Part shown: in pieces, positions 33,708-41,575 of the stretch
Layout: each line of letters starts with the position of its first letter
Position numbering within the stretch: position 1 is the stretch's first letter
DNA from: WVZL01 sp041862375
GTDB lineage: Bacteria > Acidobacteriota > Aminicenantia > Aminicenantales > Aminicenantaceae
Assembly: GCA_041862375.1 (NCBI GenBank)
Contig: JBGVTE010000080.1
Span: forward strand, 1-51,627
Direction of reading: 5' to 3'
DNA: 51,627 nucleotides
Program-made: the position numbers and the translations under genes
The notes under the pieces: model-generated
Seen by the model: the letters and a program-made list of their open reading frames with translations, nothing else
Told to the model about the DNA's origin: nothing
Databases searched by the model: none

Positions 33708-34412
33708 ATGGGTAATAAAGACGAAAAGACAATCAAAAATGAAAACTCAGGAATATCCCGCAGAAGATTTCTGAAACTGTCAAAAGATATGATAGTAGGA
33801 ATCGGAGCCGGCGGAGTCCTGACAAATCTAGTTTGGGTGAAGAAAGGAATCGCAGCAATCCCAGTTTCTGAGGGGTATCTTCTGGTTGATTTCAAGAAAT
33901 GTCAGGGCTGTGTTTCGTGTATGCTGGCCTGCTCTCTAGTCCACGAGGGAGCTGCAAACCTATCCCTATCCAGGATACAAATCATTCAAGATTCCTTCGA
34001 AAAATGGCCCGATGACGTAGCAATTGAACAATGCAGGCAGTGCGCAGAGCCTGCATGTGTTGAAGCCTGTCCAGAGGGTGCGCTCACGATAGATACAAAG
34101 CATGGAAATGTCAGGAGGGTGTGTAAGACAAAGTGCATAGGCTGTATGGCGTGTGTCGAAGCCTGTCCTTTTCCACCGAGTCGAACCATCTGGAACTTCC
34201 AGGAAAACCATGCCCAGAAATGCGATCTTTGCGTCAATGCTCCGTTTTGGGAAGAAAAAGGAGGGCCAGATGGGAAGCAAGCTTGCGTAGAAGTTTGTCC
34301 TGTTGAGGCCATAAAATTTGTCAAGGAAACACCCTCACAGAAAGGAGAAGATGGGTACAAAGTAAATTTGAGAGGGCCTGCCTGGCGTCTATTGGGATAT
34401 CCGACGGATTAA
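33708..34412 (+). CDS. Tat-exported four-[4Fe-4S]-cluster ferredoxin subunit (YdhY/AorB-like)
   Basis: A 234-residue protein with GGAGG upstream. The N-terminus has a twin-arginine motif, SRRRFLKLSKDMIVGIGAGG. The mature part holds four cysteine groups typical of DmsB/YdhY-type electron-transfer subunits: CQGCVSCMLAC, CRQCAEPACVEACP, CKTKCIGCMACVEACP, and CDLCVN...ACVEVCP, enough for four [4Fe-4S] clusters. It lies 47 bases before the tungsten oxidoreductase gene, which lacks its own signal. Either the pair is exported together by hitchhiking, or the Tat-like segment only tethers it. It should pass electrons from the oxidoreductase to a membrane acceptor. Confidence 0.87.
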   Translation: MGNKDEKTIKNENSGISRRRFLKLSKDMIVGIGAGGVLTNLVWVKKGIAAIPVSEGYLLVDFKKCQGCVSCMLACSLVHEGAANLSLSRIQIIQDSFEKWPDDVAIEQCRQCAEPACVEACPEGALTIDTKHGNVRRVCKTKCIGCMACVEACPFPPSRTIWNFQENHAQKCDLCVNAPFWEEKGGPDGKQACVEVCPVEAIKFVKETPSQKGEDGYKVNLRGPAWRLLGYPTD

Positions 34413-34459
34413 AATACAGGAATTAGATAATTGATAAAAAGAGTATGGAGACAAATAAA

Positions 34460-36553
34460 ATGAACGGATATGCAGGGAAAATTCTACGGGTGAATTTAAC
34501 CAGAAAAAAGACTTTCATCATACCCACTAAAAATTACGAACAGTGGATTGGCGGTCATGGAATGGGATCGGCAATATTCTGGGATTTAGTCAAGGACAAG
34601 ACAATCGATGGATTTAATCCTGCGAACGTAGTCACCATAATGACATCACCTTTATGCGGGACTTTAGCACCCGCTGCATCGGCCCGGACCGAGGTCCAGG
34701 GAATTGGAGTCCAGTCCTATCCCATCAGCTGGTTTACACGCAGCAATTTTGGCGGAAGATTCTCATCCATGCTCAAATATGCGGGATGGGATGGGATTGT
34801 TATCGAAGGAAGAGCAGACAAACCAGTCTGGATCGATATACGGAATGAAAAGGTTCTTATCAGAGAAGCAGTCCAGTTATGGGGTTTAGATACTTGGAAG
34901 GCTCAACAAAAGATCTGGAATGAAGTCATGAATAGCCAGGAATTTAACAAATGGATGAAGCTGCGATCCGAGGATAAGGCCGAGAGAACAACTCAAAAAC
35001 CAGCGGTTTTGGCCATAGGCCCAGCAGGAGAGAATCTGAACAGGATGGCTTGTCTGATACACGATGCCAGTAATGCGGCGGGTCAAGGAGGCTTCGGGGC
35101 CGTGTGGGGCTCGAAGAACCTGAAGGCTATAAGCGTGATAGGGACTGGTGATGTAAAAGTCCACGATCCAAAAGGCTTGATACAAGCTCGGCTAGAGCAA
35201 AAAAAGAAATATGCGTTTGACATGAAAAATCTCAAAAAAAATTATATGACAACGGATTTTCAAAGCCCTCCCGTGCCCGGCTTACTCTTTGGCTTTCCTC
35301 CTGGATCGAAGAGGCCGAAGGAAGGTCAAAGACCCCAAGCATGCATCGGCTGTCATTCGGGTTGCCGTGCCAGGTTTGCGAGCGGTCTCGGCAATGAGGC
35401 ATCTTGTTTTGCAACTGTGTTTTATTTTGCTGCAAAAACTCTTGACATCCAACGCCATGCCTGTGATCTGATCAATAAATATGGCTTGAATGCCGTTGAA
35501 ATGATTTATTTGTTGCAGTATCTCAAGGTCCTCAATTCTAAACGTGTTTTGGGTCCTGGCGGGAAAATAGACTGTCCTCTCGATTTTAAAGGATACGGAG
35601 GTCTGGAGTTTGTCGAGCGATTTGTGAAGATGGTTGCTTACCGCAATGACGGCCTGGGAAATAATCACCCGTTCGGTGACCTAATCGCCGAAGGAACTAT
35701 CAGAGCGGCCAAGAAATGGGGCAGATTGGATGAGGATCTTGCCAGCGGACTTCTTCCCTTTCCCTTCTGGGGGATCCCGGTCCATAAAGAACCAATCTCT
35801 CAGCTCGAATGGGGCTACGGATCCATTCTCGGCGATAGGGATATCAATGAACATGACTTTGATTGGATAAAGGTGGATGCTAATATAGCCAAGATATATG
35901 GGGCTGAACCGCAGGCCACAGCCGAAGAGCTTGTCAGGATCTACACTGACAAGATGGAACCCTTTCAAGGTGATCGACTGATGCTTGATTACAGCACCCA
36001 GAACATGTATTCCGAACACATCGCAAAACTCGTAGCTTGGCACAGATACTATACCAGGTTTTGGAAACAGTCGGCATTGTTCTGTGATTGGCGTTGGCCG
36101 GATTTTCTCAATCTTCAAGCGCCCGGTAAAATCGGGTCAACCGGAGTGGCAGAACCTAGATTCTTAAATGCTGTAACTGGAAGGAATCTTACTTTTCTCG
36201 ATGGCATCGAACTGGGGAAGAAAATATGGAACCTTGACCACGCCATCTGGACGCTCCAGGGGCGGCACAGGGATATGGTACACTTCGCAGAATATATTTA
36301 TACAAAGCCAAGTAGAGGAGTGGAGGGGCCTGTTCTTTTTCTTACTGGTAGAAAAGATGGGAAGTGGATTTATTTTAACGTTCTTGGTAGGCGGATGGAC
36401 AAAGGAAAATTCGAAGAGTTTAAAACCAAGTTCTATAAACTTCAAGGATGGGACACGAGCTCAGGATATCCAAAGAGAAGCACCCTAGGATCCCTAGGAT
36501 TGGATTATGTTGCAGACGAACTCGAGGAAAATAACAAGCTAGGAAAAGAATAA
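34460..36553 (+). CDS. Tungsten/molybdenum aldehyde ferredoxin oxidoreductase (YdhV-like)
   Basis: The second ATG at 34460 is preferred: GGAG lies 10 bases upstream and the product begins MNGYAGKILRVNL, the family start. An in-frame ATG at 34445 would add five residues. The 697-residue length matches YdhV-type enzymes rather than the roughly 605 of archaeal AOR. Visible features are GGRFSSMLKYAGWDGIVIEG, AIGPAGENLNRMACLIHD, GQGGFGAVWGSKNLKAI (pterin-binding region) and the cluster ligands CIGCHSGC (295-302) plus Cys316. The C-terminus ends with FYKLQGWD and TLGSLGLD-type motifs as in YdhV. It probably oxidises an aldehyde or reduces an acid using a tungsto-bispterin cofactor. Substrate unknown. 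Confidence 0.9.
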   Translation: MNGYAGKILRVNLTRKKTFIIPTKNYEQWIGGHGMGSAIFWDLVKDKTIDGFNPANVVTIMTSPLCGTLAPAASARTEVQGIGVQSYPISWFTRSNFGGRFSSMLKYAGWDGIVIEGRADKPVWIDIRNEKVLIREAVQLWGLDTWKAQQKIWNEVMNSQEFNKWMKLRSEDKAERTTQKPAVLAIGPAGENLNRMACLIHDASNAAGQGGFGAVWGSKNLKAISVIGTGDVKVHDPKGLIQARLEQKKKYAFDMKNLKKNYMTTDFQSPPVPGLLFGFPPGSKRPKEGQRPQACIGCHSGCRARFASGLGNEASCFATVFYFAAKTLDIQRHACDLINKYGLNAVEMIYLLQYLKVLNSKRVLGPGGKIDCPLDFKGYGGLEFVERFVKMVAYRNDGLGNNHPFGDLIAEGTIRAAKKWGRLDEDLASGLLPFPFWGIPVHKEPISQLEWGYGSILGDRDINEHDFDWIKVDANIAKIYGAEPQATAEELVRIYTDKMEPFQGDRLMLDYSTQNMYSEHIAKLVAWHRYYTRFWKQSALFCDWRWPDFLNLQAPGKIGSTGVAEPRFLNAVTGRNLTFLDGIELGKKIWNLDHAIWTLQGRHRDMVHFAEYIYTKPSRGVEGPVLFLTGRKDGKWIYFNVLGRRMDKGKFEEFKTKFYKLQGWDTSSGYPKRSTLGSLGLDYVADELEENNKLGKE

Positions 36554-36786
36554 AAATGGAAAGAAATGTGAAAACCGGAAATAAACTGCTATCCATAATC
36601 CTTTTTAATTTTCTGAACAGGCTTCTGCATATCAAATAGAGCTAGCTTCTTATTCATAAATGAATCACCAGTATCATAGGAAAATAATGGGAACTGAATT
36701 AAAATTGTGGATTAGAATGGGATGCGGATATTACACTTAAAGAAATCTTGGATTAAAGAATTTAGCAGATGAATGTAGGATTTAAC

Positions 36787-37599
36787 TTATGTTTCCCTTC
36801 TAAAGTCAAGAAATCCCTTGGACTTTCTAACCTCTTTTAAAGATCTTTTTATTCCTATTCTTTTAATTTCATCCATAAGAAACTTCTCTCTTTTTTCTGG
36901 AATTCTTTCGGATTTAATATATTCGTAATCTTTCTTGAGTCTGAATTCATCTATAGAGGCGAAAGTGAAGAGCCTGCTCAATCTTTCTCCCTCCTTGACT
37001 AGCATTTTCTTGAAATTCTTATCATCAAGAGGTTTCCCCTTTCTTAGGGCACTGTTTTCCTTTTCAACAAGATAAGGATATAGGGCGACGTGCCATAATT
37101 CTTCCATGGCGTTATCAACAAAGTAATCATCATTCAGGGGATTTTCAGGATTACTAATCACATACGAAATTTTTGAATTGTAGTGGTCGATAATATAGAG
37201 GGATTGCCCACGAGCCTTAAATAGCACTAAAGGAATTAAAACAAAAGAAGGTTGTTCAAGTCTCATCTTAACAAGCTTATCCGCCTTATCTGTTTTTACT
37301 TTTATTTTAAGCAAGTTTTCATGCTTGGTTAAAAATTCACTTTTTTTCCGAATATAACGAAAATCTTTTCTCTGAGATGAAAATATGAGCAAGCAATCCT
37401 TGATAAAATCCCCTACATCGTCTGTAATTTCTTTCACCCTGTTAAGATAATCGGCATAATCTTTGTTTTTAATCCGATAAGGCTCTTTTATACGTTCAGA
37501 TGAAATCAATTGATAATGTAAAATATCTCCCTCAATTTGATTGGCTATACTTTCTTTCAAAAAAGCTTTGGTAATTGTTCTGGGATAAAAGACTTTCAT
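36787..37599 (-). CDS. Protein of unknown function
   Basis: A 270-residue protein with AGGAG just before the ATG. I do not recognise the family. It is rich in lysine, glutamate and aromatic residues with no signal peptide or membrane segment, so it is cytoplasmic. A central beta-like stretch (SFVLIPLVLFKARGQSLYIIDHY) is followed by NAMEELWHVALYPYL (about 163-177). The EELWH there recalls a metal-binding helix but lacks the HExxH form. The C-terminus is helical and strongly basic (IKRSLKEVRKSKGF). It stands alone between the oxidoreductase module and a structured intergenic region. Length, ribosome binding site and codon use support a real gene. Confidence 0.65.
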   Translation of the reverse strand: MKVFYPRTITKAFLKESIANQIEGDILHYQLISSERIKEPYRIKNKDYADYLNRVKEITDDVGDFIKDCLLIFSSQRKDFRYIRKKSEFLTKHENLLKIKVKTDKADKLVKMRLEQPSFVLIPLVLFKARGQSLYIIDHYNSKISYVISNPENPLNDDYFVDNAMEELWHVALYPYLVEKENSALRKGKPLDDKNFKKMLVKEGERLSRLFTFASIDEFRLKKDYEYIKSERIPEKREKFLMDEIKRIGIKRSLKEVRKSKGFLDFRRET

Positions 37600-37752
37600 G
37601 ATCTCCTAGTAAAAGTTATTTCCATAAAATTAATAAAAATTATTTTTCTCAGATACACATATTATATTATCACACATGTATAATCTGGGCATTGGTGGAG
37701 CTTCTCCTGCAAAAATGGTCCATATAGTGAAGTACATTGTCCTGATTTAATA

Positions 37753-37790
37753 CAGAAAGAGAATGTAAAGTCAGAAAGAGAATGTAAACT
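37753..37790. repeat. Tandem repeat, 19-bp unit, two copies plus a partial third
   Basis: CAGAAAGAGAATGTAAAGT (37753-37771) is followed directly by CAGAAAGAGAATGTAAACT (37772-37790), with one difference. A third partial start, CAGAAA, begins at 37791. It lies in a non-coding stretch just before an inverted repeat. Confidence 0.7.
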
Positions 37791-37800
37791 CAGAAAAAAA

Positions 37801-37942
37801 TGCTGGCTGTTTTGGGGTAAGCAAAAGGAGGGCTTGGGAGTGATAACAGCCAGCAAATGGTAAATAGAAAGCTGAGATAAAAATAGATTTTCCGCATAAA
37901 AAAGTAAATAGCCCCTAGAGATGATTTGAGGGGTGATTTTTT
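37801..37942 (+). ncRNA. Possible structured small RNA ending in an intrinsic terminator
   Basis: TGCTGGCTGTT (37801-37811) and AACAGCCAGCA (37845-37855) form a perfect 11-bp stem enclosing 33 bases that contain an AAAGGAGGG stretch. Further on, CCCCT (37912-37916) and AGGGG (37929-37933) pair ahead of TGATTTTTT, a good intrinsic terminator on the plus strand. The nearest upstream plus-strand gene ends at 36553, so the terminator must serve a transcript starting in this spacer. No clear promoter boxes or coding frame were found. The region could instead be a leader for the asparaginase gene at 38048, with the terminator acting as an attenuator. Confidence 0.35.
37912..37942 (+). terminator. 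Intrinsic terminator or attenuator before the asparaginase gene
   Basis: A CCCCT/AGGGG stem, extendable by a G-T pair, with a 12-base loop is followed by six T (37937-37942). It is 105 bases upstream of the ATG at 38048. Confidence 0.5.
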
Positions 37943-38047
37943 CCAGATGAAGGATTTCTATCTAATATGAAGTGAATTTCGGGTTGCTTCTCCATGATAA
38001 ATTAGGTAATGTTAAGGCAAATTGAAAAAAATAAAAAAGGAGGCATT

Positions 38048-39106
38048 ATGAATAATAAGCTCACAAGAAGGGGATTTCTTCAAGCTGGAATCAGCCTTGG
38101 TGCTGTTTCACTTTTTGCTAGAAAGGAGAATTATGCAGTTAAAGAAAAAAATATTAATATGAAAGCAGTCGCCAGCGGGAATGGATTAAGAGCTACTGAA
38201 AAAGCCATGGAACTTCTCAAAAAGGAATCTGATCCTCTGGATGCAGTAATAGCTGGTGTCAATATTGTAGAAGAAGATCCTAATGAGAGGTCAGTTGGAT
38301 ACGGAGGCCTTCCCAATGAGGAAGGTGAAGTTGAGCTCGATGCCTCCGTGATGCACGGCCCTACTCATAATGGAGGAGCAGTAGCCAGTTTAAGAAACAT
38401 AAAGACTCCTTCGAAAGTAGCAAAGCTCGTAATGGAGAGGACAGATCATGCTCTTCTCGTTGGAGAAGGCGCCTTAAAATTTGCCAGAGCCCATGGCTTT
38501 AAAGAAGAAGACCTGCTCACAGACAGAGCAAGAGAAATTTGGCTTCGGCGCAAGGAAACTCTATCAGAGAGAGATTACTGGTTCCCTCCTAAGTCGGGAA
38601 AGCTGGAGTCAGAATTAGAGCCATTTTTATCTTTTCATGGGACAATCAACTGTATAGCCATCGATGGTAAAGCCAACCTGGCTGGCGTTACAACAACCAG
38701 CGGCTTTTATTTTAAAATTCCAGGAAGAGTAGGAGATTCACCCATTATCGGTGCGGGCTTATATGTTGATAACGATGTGGGAGCTGCTGGTTCTACAGGT
38801 AGAGGAGAGGCAAATATTCTCAACTGTGGAAGCTTTACTGTTGTTGAGTTCATGAGAAAAGGTTTCTCACCCGAGGAAGCCTGCATCCAGGCATTGAAAA
38901 GAATTGCTGATAAATCAAAGCTCCAGCCTCGCCTCCTTAATGAGGAAGGACTTCCTCGTTTTGGACTTAGTTTTTATGCTGTCAATAAAAAGAGCGAATA
39001 CGGAGCAGCTTCTATGTGGAGTGGAGGATCTTTTGTGGTCCATGACGGTCAAGAGAATAAAAAGAAGGATTCAGCTTATTTATTCAAGAGAAAGGAGAGA
39101 AAGTAA
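38048..39106 (+). CDS. Tat-exported N4-glycosylasparaginase / isoaspartyl peptidase family Ntn hydrolase
   Basis: The ATG at 38048 follows AAGGAGG and gives 352 residues with a Tat signal, LTRRGFLQAGISLGAVSLFA. The Ntn-hydrolase fold is shown by DPLDAVIAGVNIVEEDP, GYGGLPNEEGEVELDASVM, and the processing site HGTINCIAIDG, where Thr199 would become the N-terminal nucleophile after self-cleavage. The later GDSPIIGAGLYVDNDVGAAGSTGRGE is the family's substrate loop. This group (aspartylglucosaminidases) hydrolyses the sugar-Asn bond or beta-aspartyl peptides. Exported as a folded proenzyme, it would act on glycopeptides or damaged peptides in the periplasm, in keeping with the peptidases in the window. 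Confidence 0.9.
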   Translation: MNNKLTRRGFLQAGISLGAVSLFARKENYAVKEKNINMKAVASGNGLRATEKAMELLKKESDPLDAVIAGVNIVEEDPNERSVGYGGLPNEEGEVELDASVMHGPTHNGGAVASLRNIKTPSKVAKLVMERTDHALLVGEGALKFARAHGFKEEDLLTDRAREIWLRRKETLSERDYWFPPKSGKLESELEPFLSFHGTINCIAIDGKANLAGVTTTSGFYFKIPGRVGDSPIIGAGLYVDNDVGAAGSTGRGEANILNCGSFTVVEFMRKGFSPEEACIQALKRIADKSKLQPRLLNEEGLPRFGLSFYAVNKKSEYGAASMWSGGSFVVHDGQENKKKDSAYLFKRKERK

Positions 39107-39161
39107 AAGTAAATTTTATTTCCAGTGGACTTGCCTCCAGATATGATTAGAAACTGGTTTT

Positions 39162-39182
39162 GAAGGGCCCACTTCTTTTTTT
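39162..39182 (+). terminator. Probable terminator after the asparaginase gene
   Basis: GAAG (39162-39165) and CTTC (39172-39175) flank a GC-rich GGCCCA and are followed by seven T. The stem is short, but position and T-run suit termination of the plus-strand gene facing the convergent rlpA. Confidence 0.45.
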
Positions 39183-39227
39183 GCAGGGGGAGGCGGGAAT
39201 GCAGTCAGAGGCACAACTAAAAACATT

Positions 39228-39899
39228 CTAATTTTCTTCAACTATAAATACGTTATAACCTTCACTAATAAGCTGTTGGGCAATTTTATTGGCTGAACTT
39301 GCATTCTTTGCTCTTATTCTTACTCTGTAATAGACCTGGTTTGACGTTGAAAAAGTCAATATGTGAACATTTTTAAACTTATTTCTCAGCTTTCTATGCA
39401 AGGCTTTTGCGTTTTCTTTGTAGATAAAGGCACCGACTTGAACAGAATACTGCTGCTTTAATTTTGGAGGAGAAAACTCTCTTACTACTTCAATTCTAAC
39501 CGGAGCTACCCCAGAACCAACCATATCAATGACCTTGGCTGCAGCATAGGAAATGTCGATGATTCTTCCCCTTATGAAAGGTCCTCGGTCATTGATTCTA
39601 ACCATGACTGATTTTCCGTTATTCAGGTTTGTAACCATCACATAAGTTCCAAAAGGAAGTGTTTTATGGGCAGCGGTCATATCATGCATATTGAATATCT
39701 CACTGCTTGATGTTTTTTTGCCATGAAAGTCTGTTCCATACCAAGAGGCCAGGCCTGTTTGAACATTTCCCAGGGGAAAATATCTCATTTGAGCACATGA
39801 TGCGAAGAGGAGAATGAGGAGAGCAATGGAAGCTGCTCTTTTGCAATTTTTCAGAAAATTGGAATAATCGAATCCAAGGAGTATCTCCATGGTTTTCAC
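39228..39899 (-). CDS. rlpA: RlpA-like septal ring lytic transglycosylase with SPOR domain
   Basis: Up to 223 residues from a GTG at 39899; an ATG at 39890 may be the true start because it lies nearer to the expected transcription start. The N-terminus has a signal with a lipobox, LILLFASC (Cys about 35). A double-psi beta barrel follows (GLASWYGTDFHGKKTSSSE, MTAAHKTLPFGTYVMVTN, VRINDRGPFIRGRIIDIS), with the conserved catalytic-type residues of the RlpA family. The C-terminal SPOR domain (about 148-223) begins YSVQVGAFIYKENA and would bind denuded peptidoglycan. It is an outer-membrane lipoprotein acting in cell division, which supports a diderm envelope. Confidence 0.9.
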   Translation of the reverse strand: MKTMEILLGFDYSNFLKNCKRAASIALLILLFASCAQMRYFPLGNVQTGLASWYGTDFHGKKTSSSEIFNMHDMTAAHKTLPFGTYVMVTNLNNGKSVMVRINDRGPFIRGRIIDISYAAAKVIDMVGSGVAPVRIEVVREFSPPKLKQQYSVQVGAFIYKENAKALHRKLRNKFKNVHILTFSTSNQVYYRVRIRAKNASSANKIAQQLISEGYNVFIVEEN

Positions 39900-39902
39900 T
39901 GA

Positions 39903-39932
39903 ATCTTATCTAATACATTTCAAACAAGTCAA
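39903..39932 (-). promoter_or_regulatory. Possible promoter of rlpA
   Basis: On the minus strand TTGACT (39932-39927) and TAAGAT (39908-39903) are 18 bp apart. Transcription would start close to the ATG at 39890, leaving little or no leader and no ribosome binding site. Confidence 0.35.
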
Positions 39933-39941
39933 GTCAGATGT

Positions 39942-40688
39942 TTATTCTGATGCGAGCAGATGCTCCATGAGCCTTTTTTTTAGGAAAGAAAAGGCCTCTT
40001 TGGGTGTGGAATAAAAAGAGAAAAGCTTGAGATCTTCTGGAGAAATAGTTCCGTACTTTAAAAGTGATTCAAAATTAATAATTTCTCGCCAGTATTCTTC
40101 ACCATACAGGATTATAGGAATATTACCCTTGGATATTTTTTTGCTCTGGATTAGAGTGAAGGTTTCAAAGACTTCATCTAAAGTACCATAACCACCAGGG
40201 AAAGCCACAACCGCTTTAGCTTCGTAGACGAGCCAAAACTTGCGCATGAAAAAGTAGTGGAATATAAAAGATAATTCGGGAGAGATATATGGATTTTGGG
40301 ACTGTTCTTGAGGAATGGAAATATTCATCCCTATTGATTTTCCTCCAGCTCTTGATGCTCCTCGGTTGGCGGCCTCCATGATGCCTGGACCACCACCAGT
40401 GCAGATGACAAAATTTTTCCCTTTTGGTTTTAACTTAATGGCCCATTTTACAAGGAAATGAGCAAGCTCCTCAGCATCCCAGTAATATTTAGCCAGTGGT
40501 GAACTTTCATCCTCAGGGTCAGCTTTAGAAGAGCCCAAAAAGAGTACTGTATTGTTAACTTTTAATTTTCGCAGCCTTGCCTCTGGCTCGAGATACTCAG
40601 AAAGAATCCTGACCGTACGGGCTTCGTGGGAAGTTAAGAACTCCAAATTTTTATAGGCTTTATCTGGAACATATATTTTTTCCTTCAT
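39942..40688 (-). CDS. LOG-family (TIGR00730-like) nucleoside 5'-monophosphate phosphoribohydrolase
   Basis: The ATG at 40688 has AGAGGAT just upstream and gives 248 residues; a TTG at 40742 overlaps the -35 box and is rejected. The family motifs are VLFLGSSKADPED, CTGGGPGIMEAANRGA, and PGGYGTLDEVFE, the PGGxGTxxE signature of LOG proteins that release cytokinin-type bases or cleave nucleotide monophosphates. Many are annotated as lysine decarboxylases in error. Residues upstream of the fold (KAYKNLEFLTSHEARTVRI) form an N-terminal helix seen in the longer LOG subgroup. It is cytoplasmic and divergent from the IMP cyclohydrolase gene. Confidence 0.9.
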   Translation of the reverse strand: MKEKIYVPDKAYKNLEFLTSHEARTVRILSEYLEPEARLRKLKVNNTVLFLGSSKADPEDESSPLAKYYWDAEELAHFLVKWAIKLKPKGKNFVICTGGGPGIMEAANRGASRAGGKSIGMNISIPQEQSQNPYISPELSFIFHYFFMRKFWLVYEAKAVVAFPGGYGTLDEVFETFTLIQSKKISKGNIPIILYGEEYWREIINFESLLKYGTISPEDLKLFSFYSTPKEAFSFLKKRLMEHLLASE

Positions 40689-40713
40689 CTTATCCTCTTT
40701 TAGAACAGGGAAA

Positions 40714-40742
40714 ATTCTATCTGATTTTATGATGGAAGACAA
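40714..40742 (-). promoter_or_regulatory. Sigma70-type promoter of the LOG-family gene
   Basis: On the minus strand TTGTCT (40742-40737) and TAGAAT (40719-40714) are spaced by 17 bp, giving a leader of about 20 bases with an AGAGGAT ribosome binding site. Confidence 0.45.
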
Positions 40743-40753
40743 GAATTGAAATT

Positions 40754-40782
40754 TTGACTTAGAATATTTGCTGTGCTATCTA
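40754..40782 (+). promoter_or_regulatory. Sigma70-type promoter of the purine gene pair
   Basis: TTGACT (40754-40759) and TATCTA (40777-40782) are spaced by 17 bp and lie 31 bases before the ATG at 40814; AAAGGAACTCT serves as ribosome binding site. Confidence 0.4.
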
Positions 40783-40813
40783 TAGGATGATTTAGGATTA
40801 AAGGAACTCTCAG

Positions 40814-41575
40814 ATGAAAAGAGGCCTTGAGAATTTAACTAATATGAAGTACCCAGGGAGAATAATAATACTAGGAAGAGATAAAACAGGAGAAAATTGT
40901 CTGGTTATATATGCTATAACCGGAAGGTCTCCATCGAGTAAGGCAAGGAAACTGGTATTTGAGAACGGAGAGGTCTGGGTAAGGCCAACTGATCAAGCTG
41001 TGCTTATGAGAGGAAACACCGACTTGCTCGTTTATCCTGCAGTTTATATTGGCAAGGAAGGTATCGCTGTGAGCAATGGAAAACAAACAGAAGATATCAA
41101 AGAACACCTTCTCCACAGTATGAATCCATCAGAAGTCCTTCTTACTGCATTGAGATTTTGGGATTATGAGCCAGATGCTCCGAATTATACTCCCAGAATA
41201 AGTGGATGTGTATTAACTCATAAGAAATCAGCTCTAAGTATTATTAAAAGAGCTTCAGATGGTTCATCAGAACGGGACGTTTTTGAAGTATCTCTGATTC
41301 CAGGTAAGGGAAACATGATAGCAACCTACAGTGGAAGAAATATAGAACCTTTACCTTCTTTTAGAGGGAATCCCCTTGAGGTGGATATCGAGGGGAAAAG
41401 AGCAAAGGATGTGGCTGAAGATGTTTATCAGAGTTTAACCCCGAAAAATAGAAAAGAAGACTATAGAGTTGCAGTAGCCTGTATTTTCTCAAGAGATTTA
41501 GCCAAAGAGGAATTTGATGTTTTCATAATAAACAGAGATGAAAGGATGAGGTTTAACCATGAAAGATTTGGATAA
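40814..41575 (+). CDS. IMP cyclohydrolase, PurO-like family
   Basis: A 253-residue protein whose start YPGRIIILGRDKTGENCLVI and YAITGRSPSSKAR are hallmarks of the standalone IMP cyclohydrolase family related to archaeal PurO. Other landmarks are YPAVYIGKEGIAVSNGKQT, NYTPRISG and the C-terminal YRVAVACIF. It closes the last ring of the purine (FAICAR to IMP). It overlaps the next gene by 17 bases, and that gene supplies the preceding step, so the two replace the usual bifunctional PurH. Cytoplasmic, no signal peptide. Confidence 0.85.
   Translation: MKRGLENLTNMKYPGRIIILGRDKTGENCLVIYAITGRSPSSKARKLVFENGEVWVRPTDQAVLMRGNTDLLVYPAVYIGKEGIAVSNGKQTEDIKEHLLHSMNPSEVLLTALRFWDYEPDAPNYTPRISGCVLTHKKSALSIIKRASDGSSERDVFEVSLIPGKGNMIATYSGRNIEPLPSFRGNPLEVDIEGKRAKDVAEDVYQSLTPKNRKEDYRVAVACIFSRDLAKEEFDVFIINRDERMRFNHERFG

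Noticed and set aside
35232..36118. Antisense frames of 67-145 residues in the oxidoreductase gene
   Set aside because: They arise from the higher G+C of this gene, which lowers stop-codon frequency; no start signals.
37753..37796. Possible short CRISPR-like array
   Set aside because: The 19-bp units are directly adjacent without spacers; it is a simple tandem repeat.
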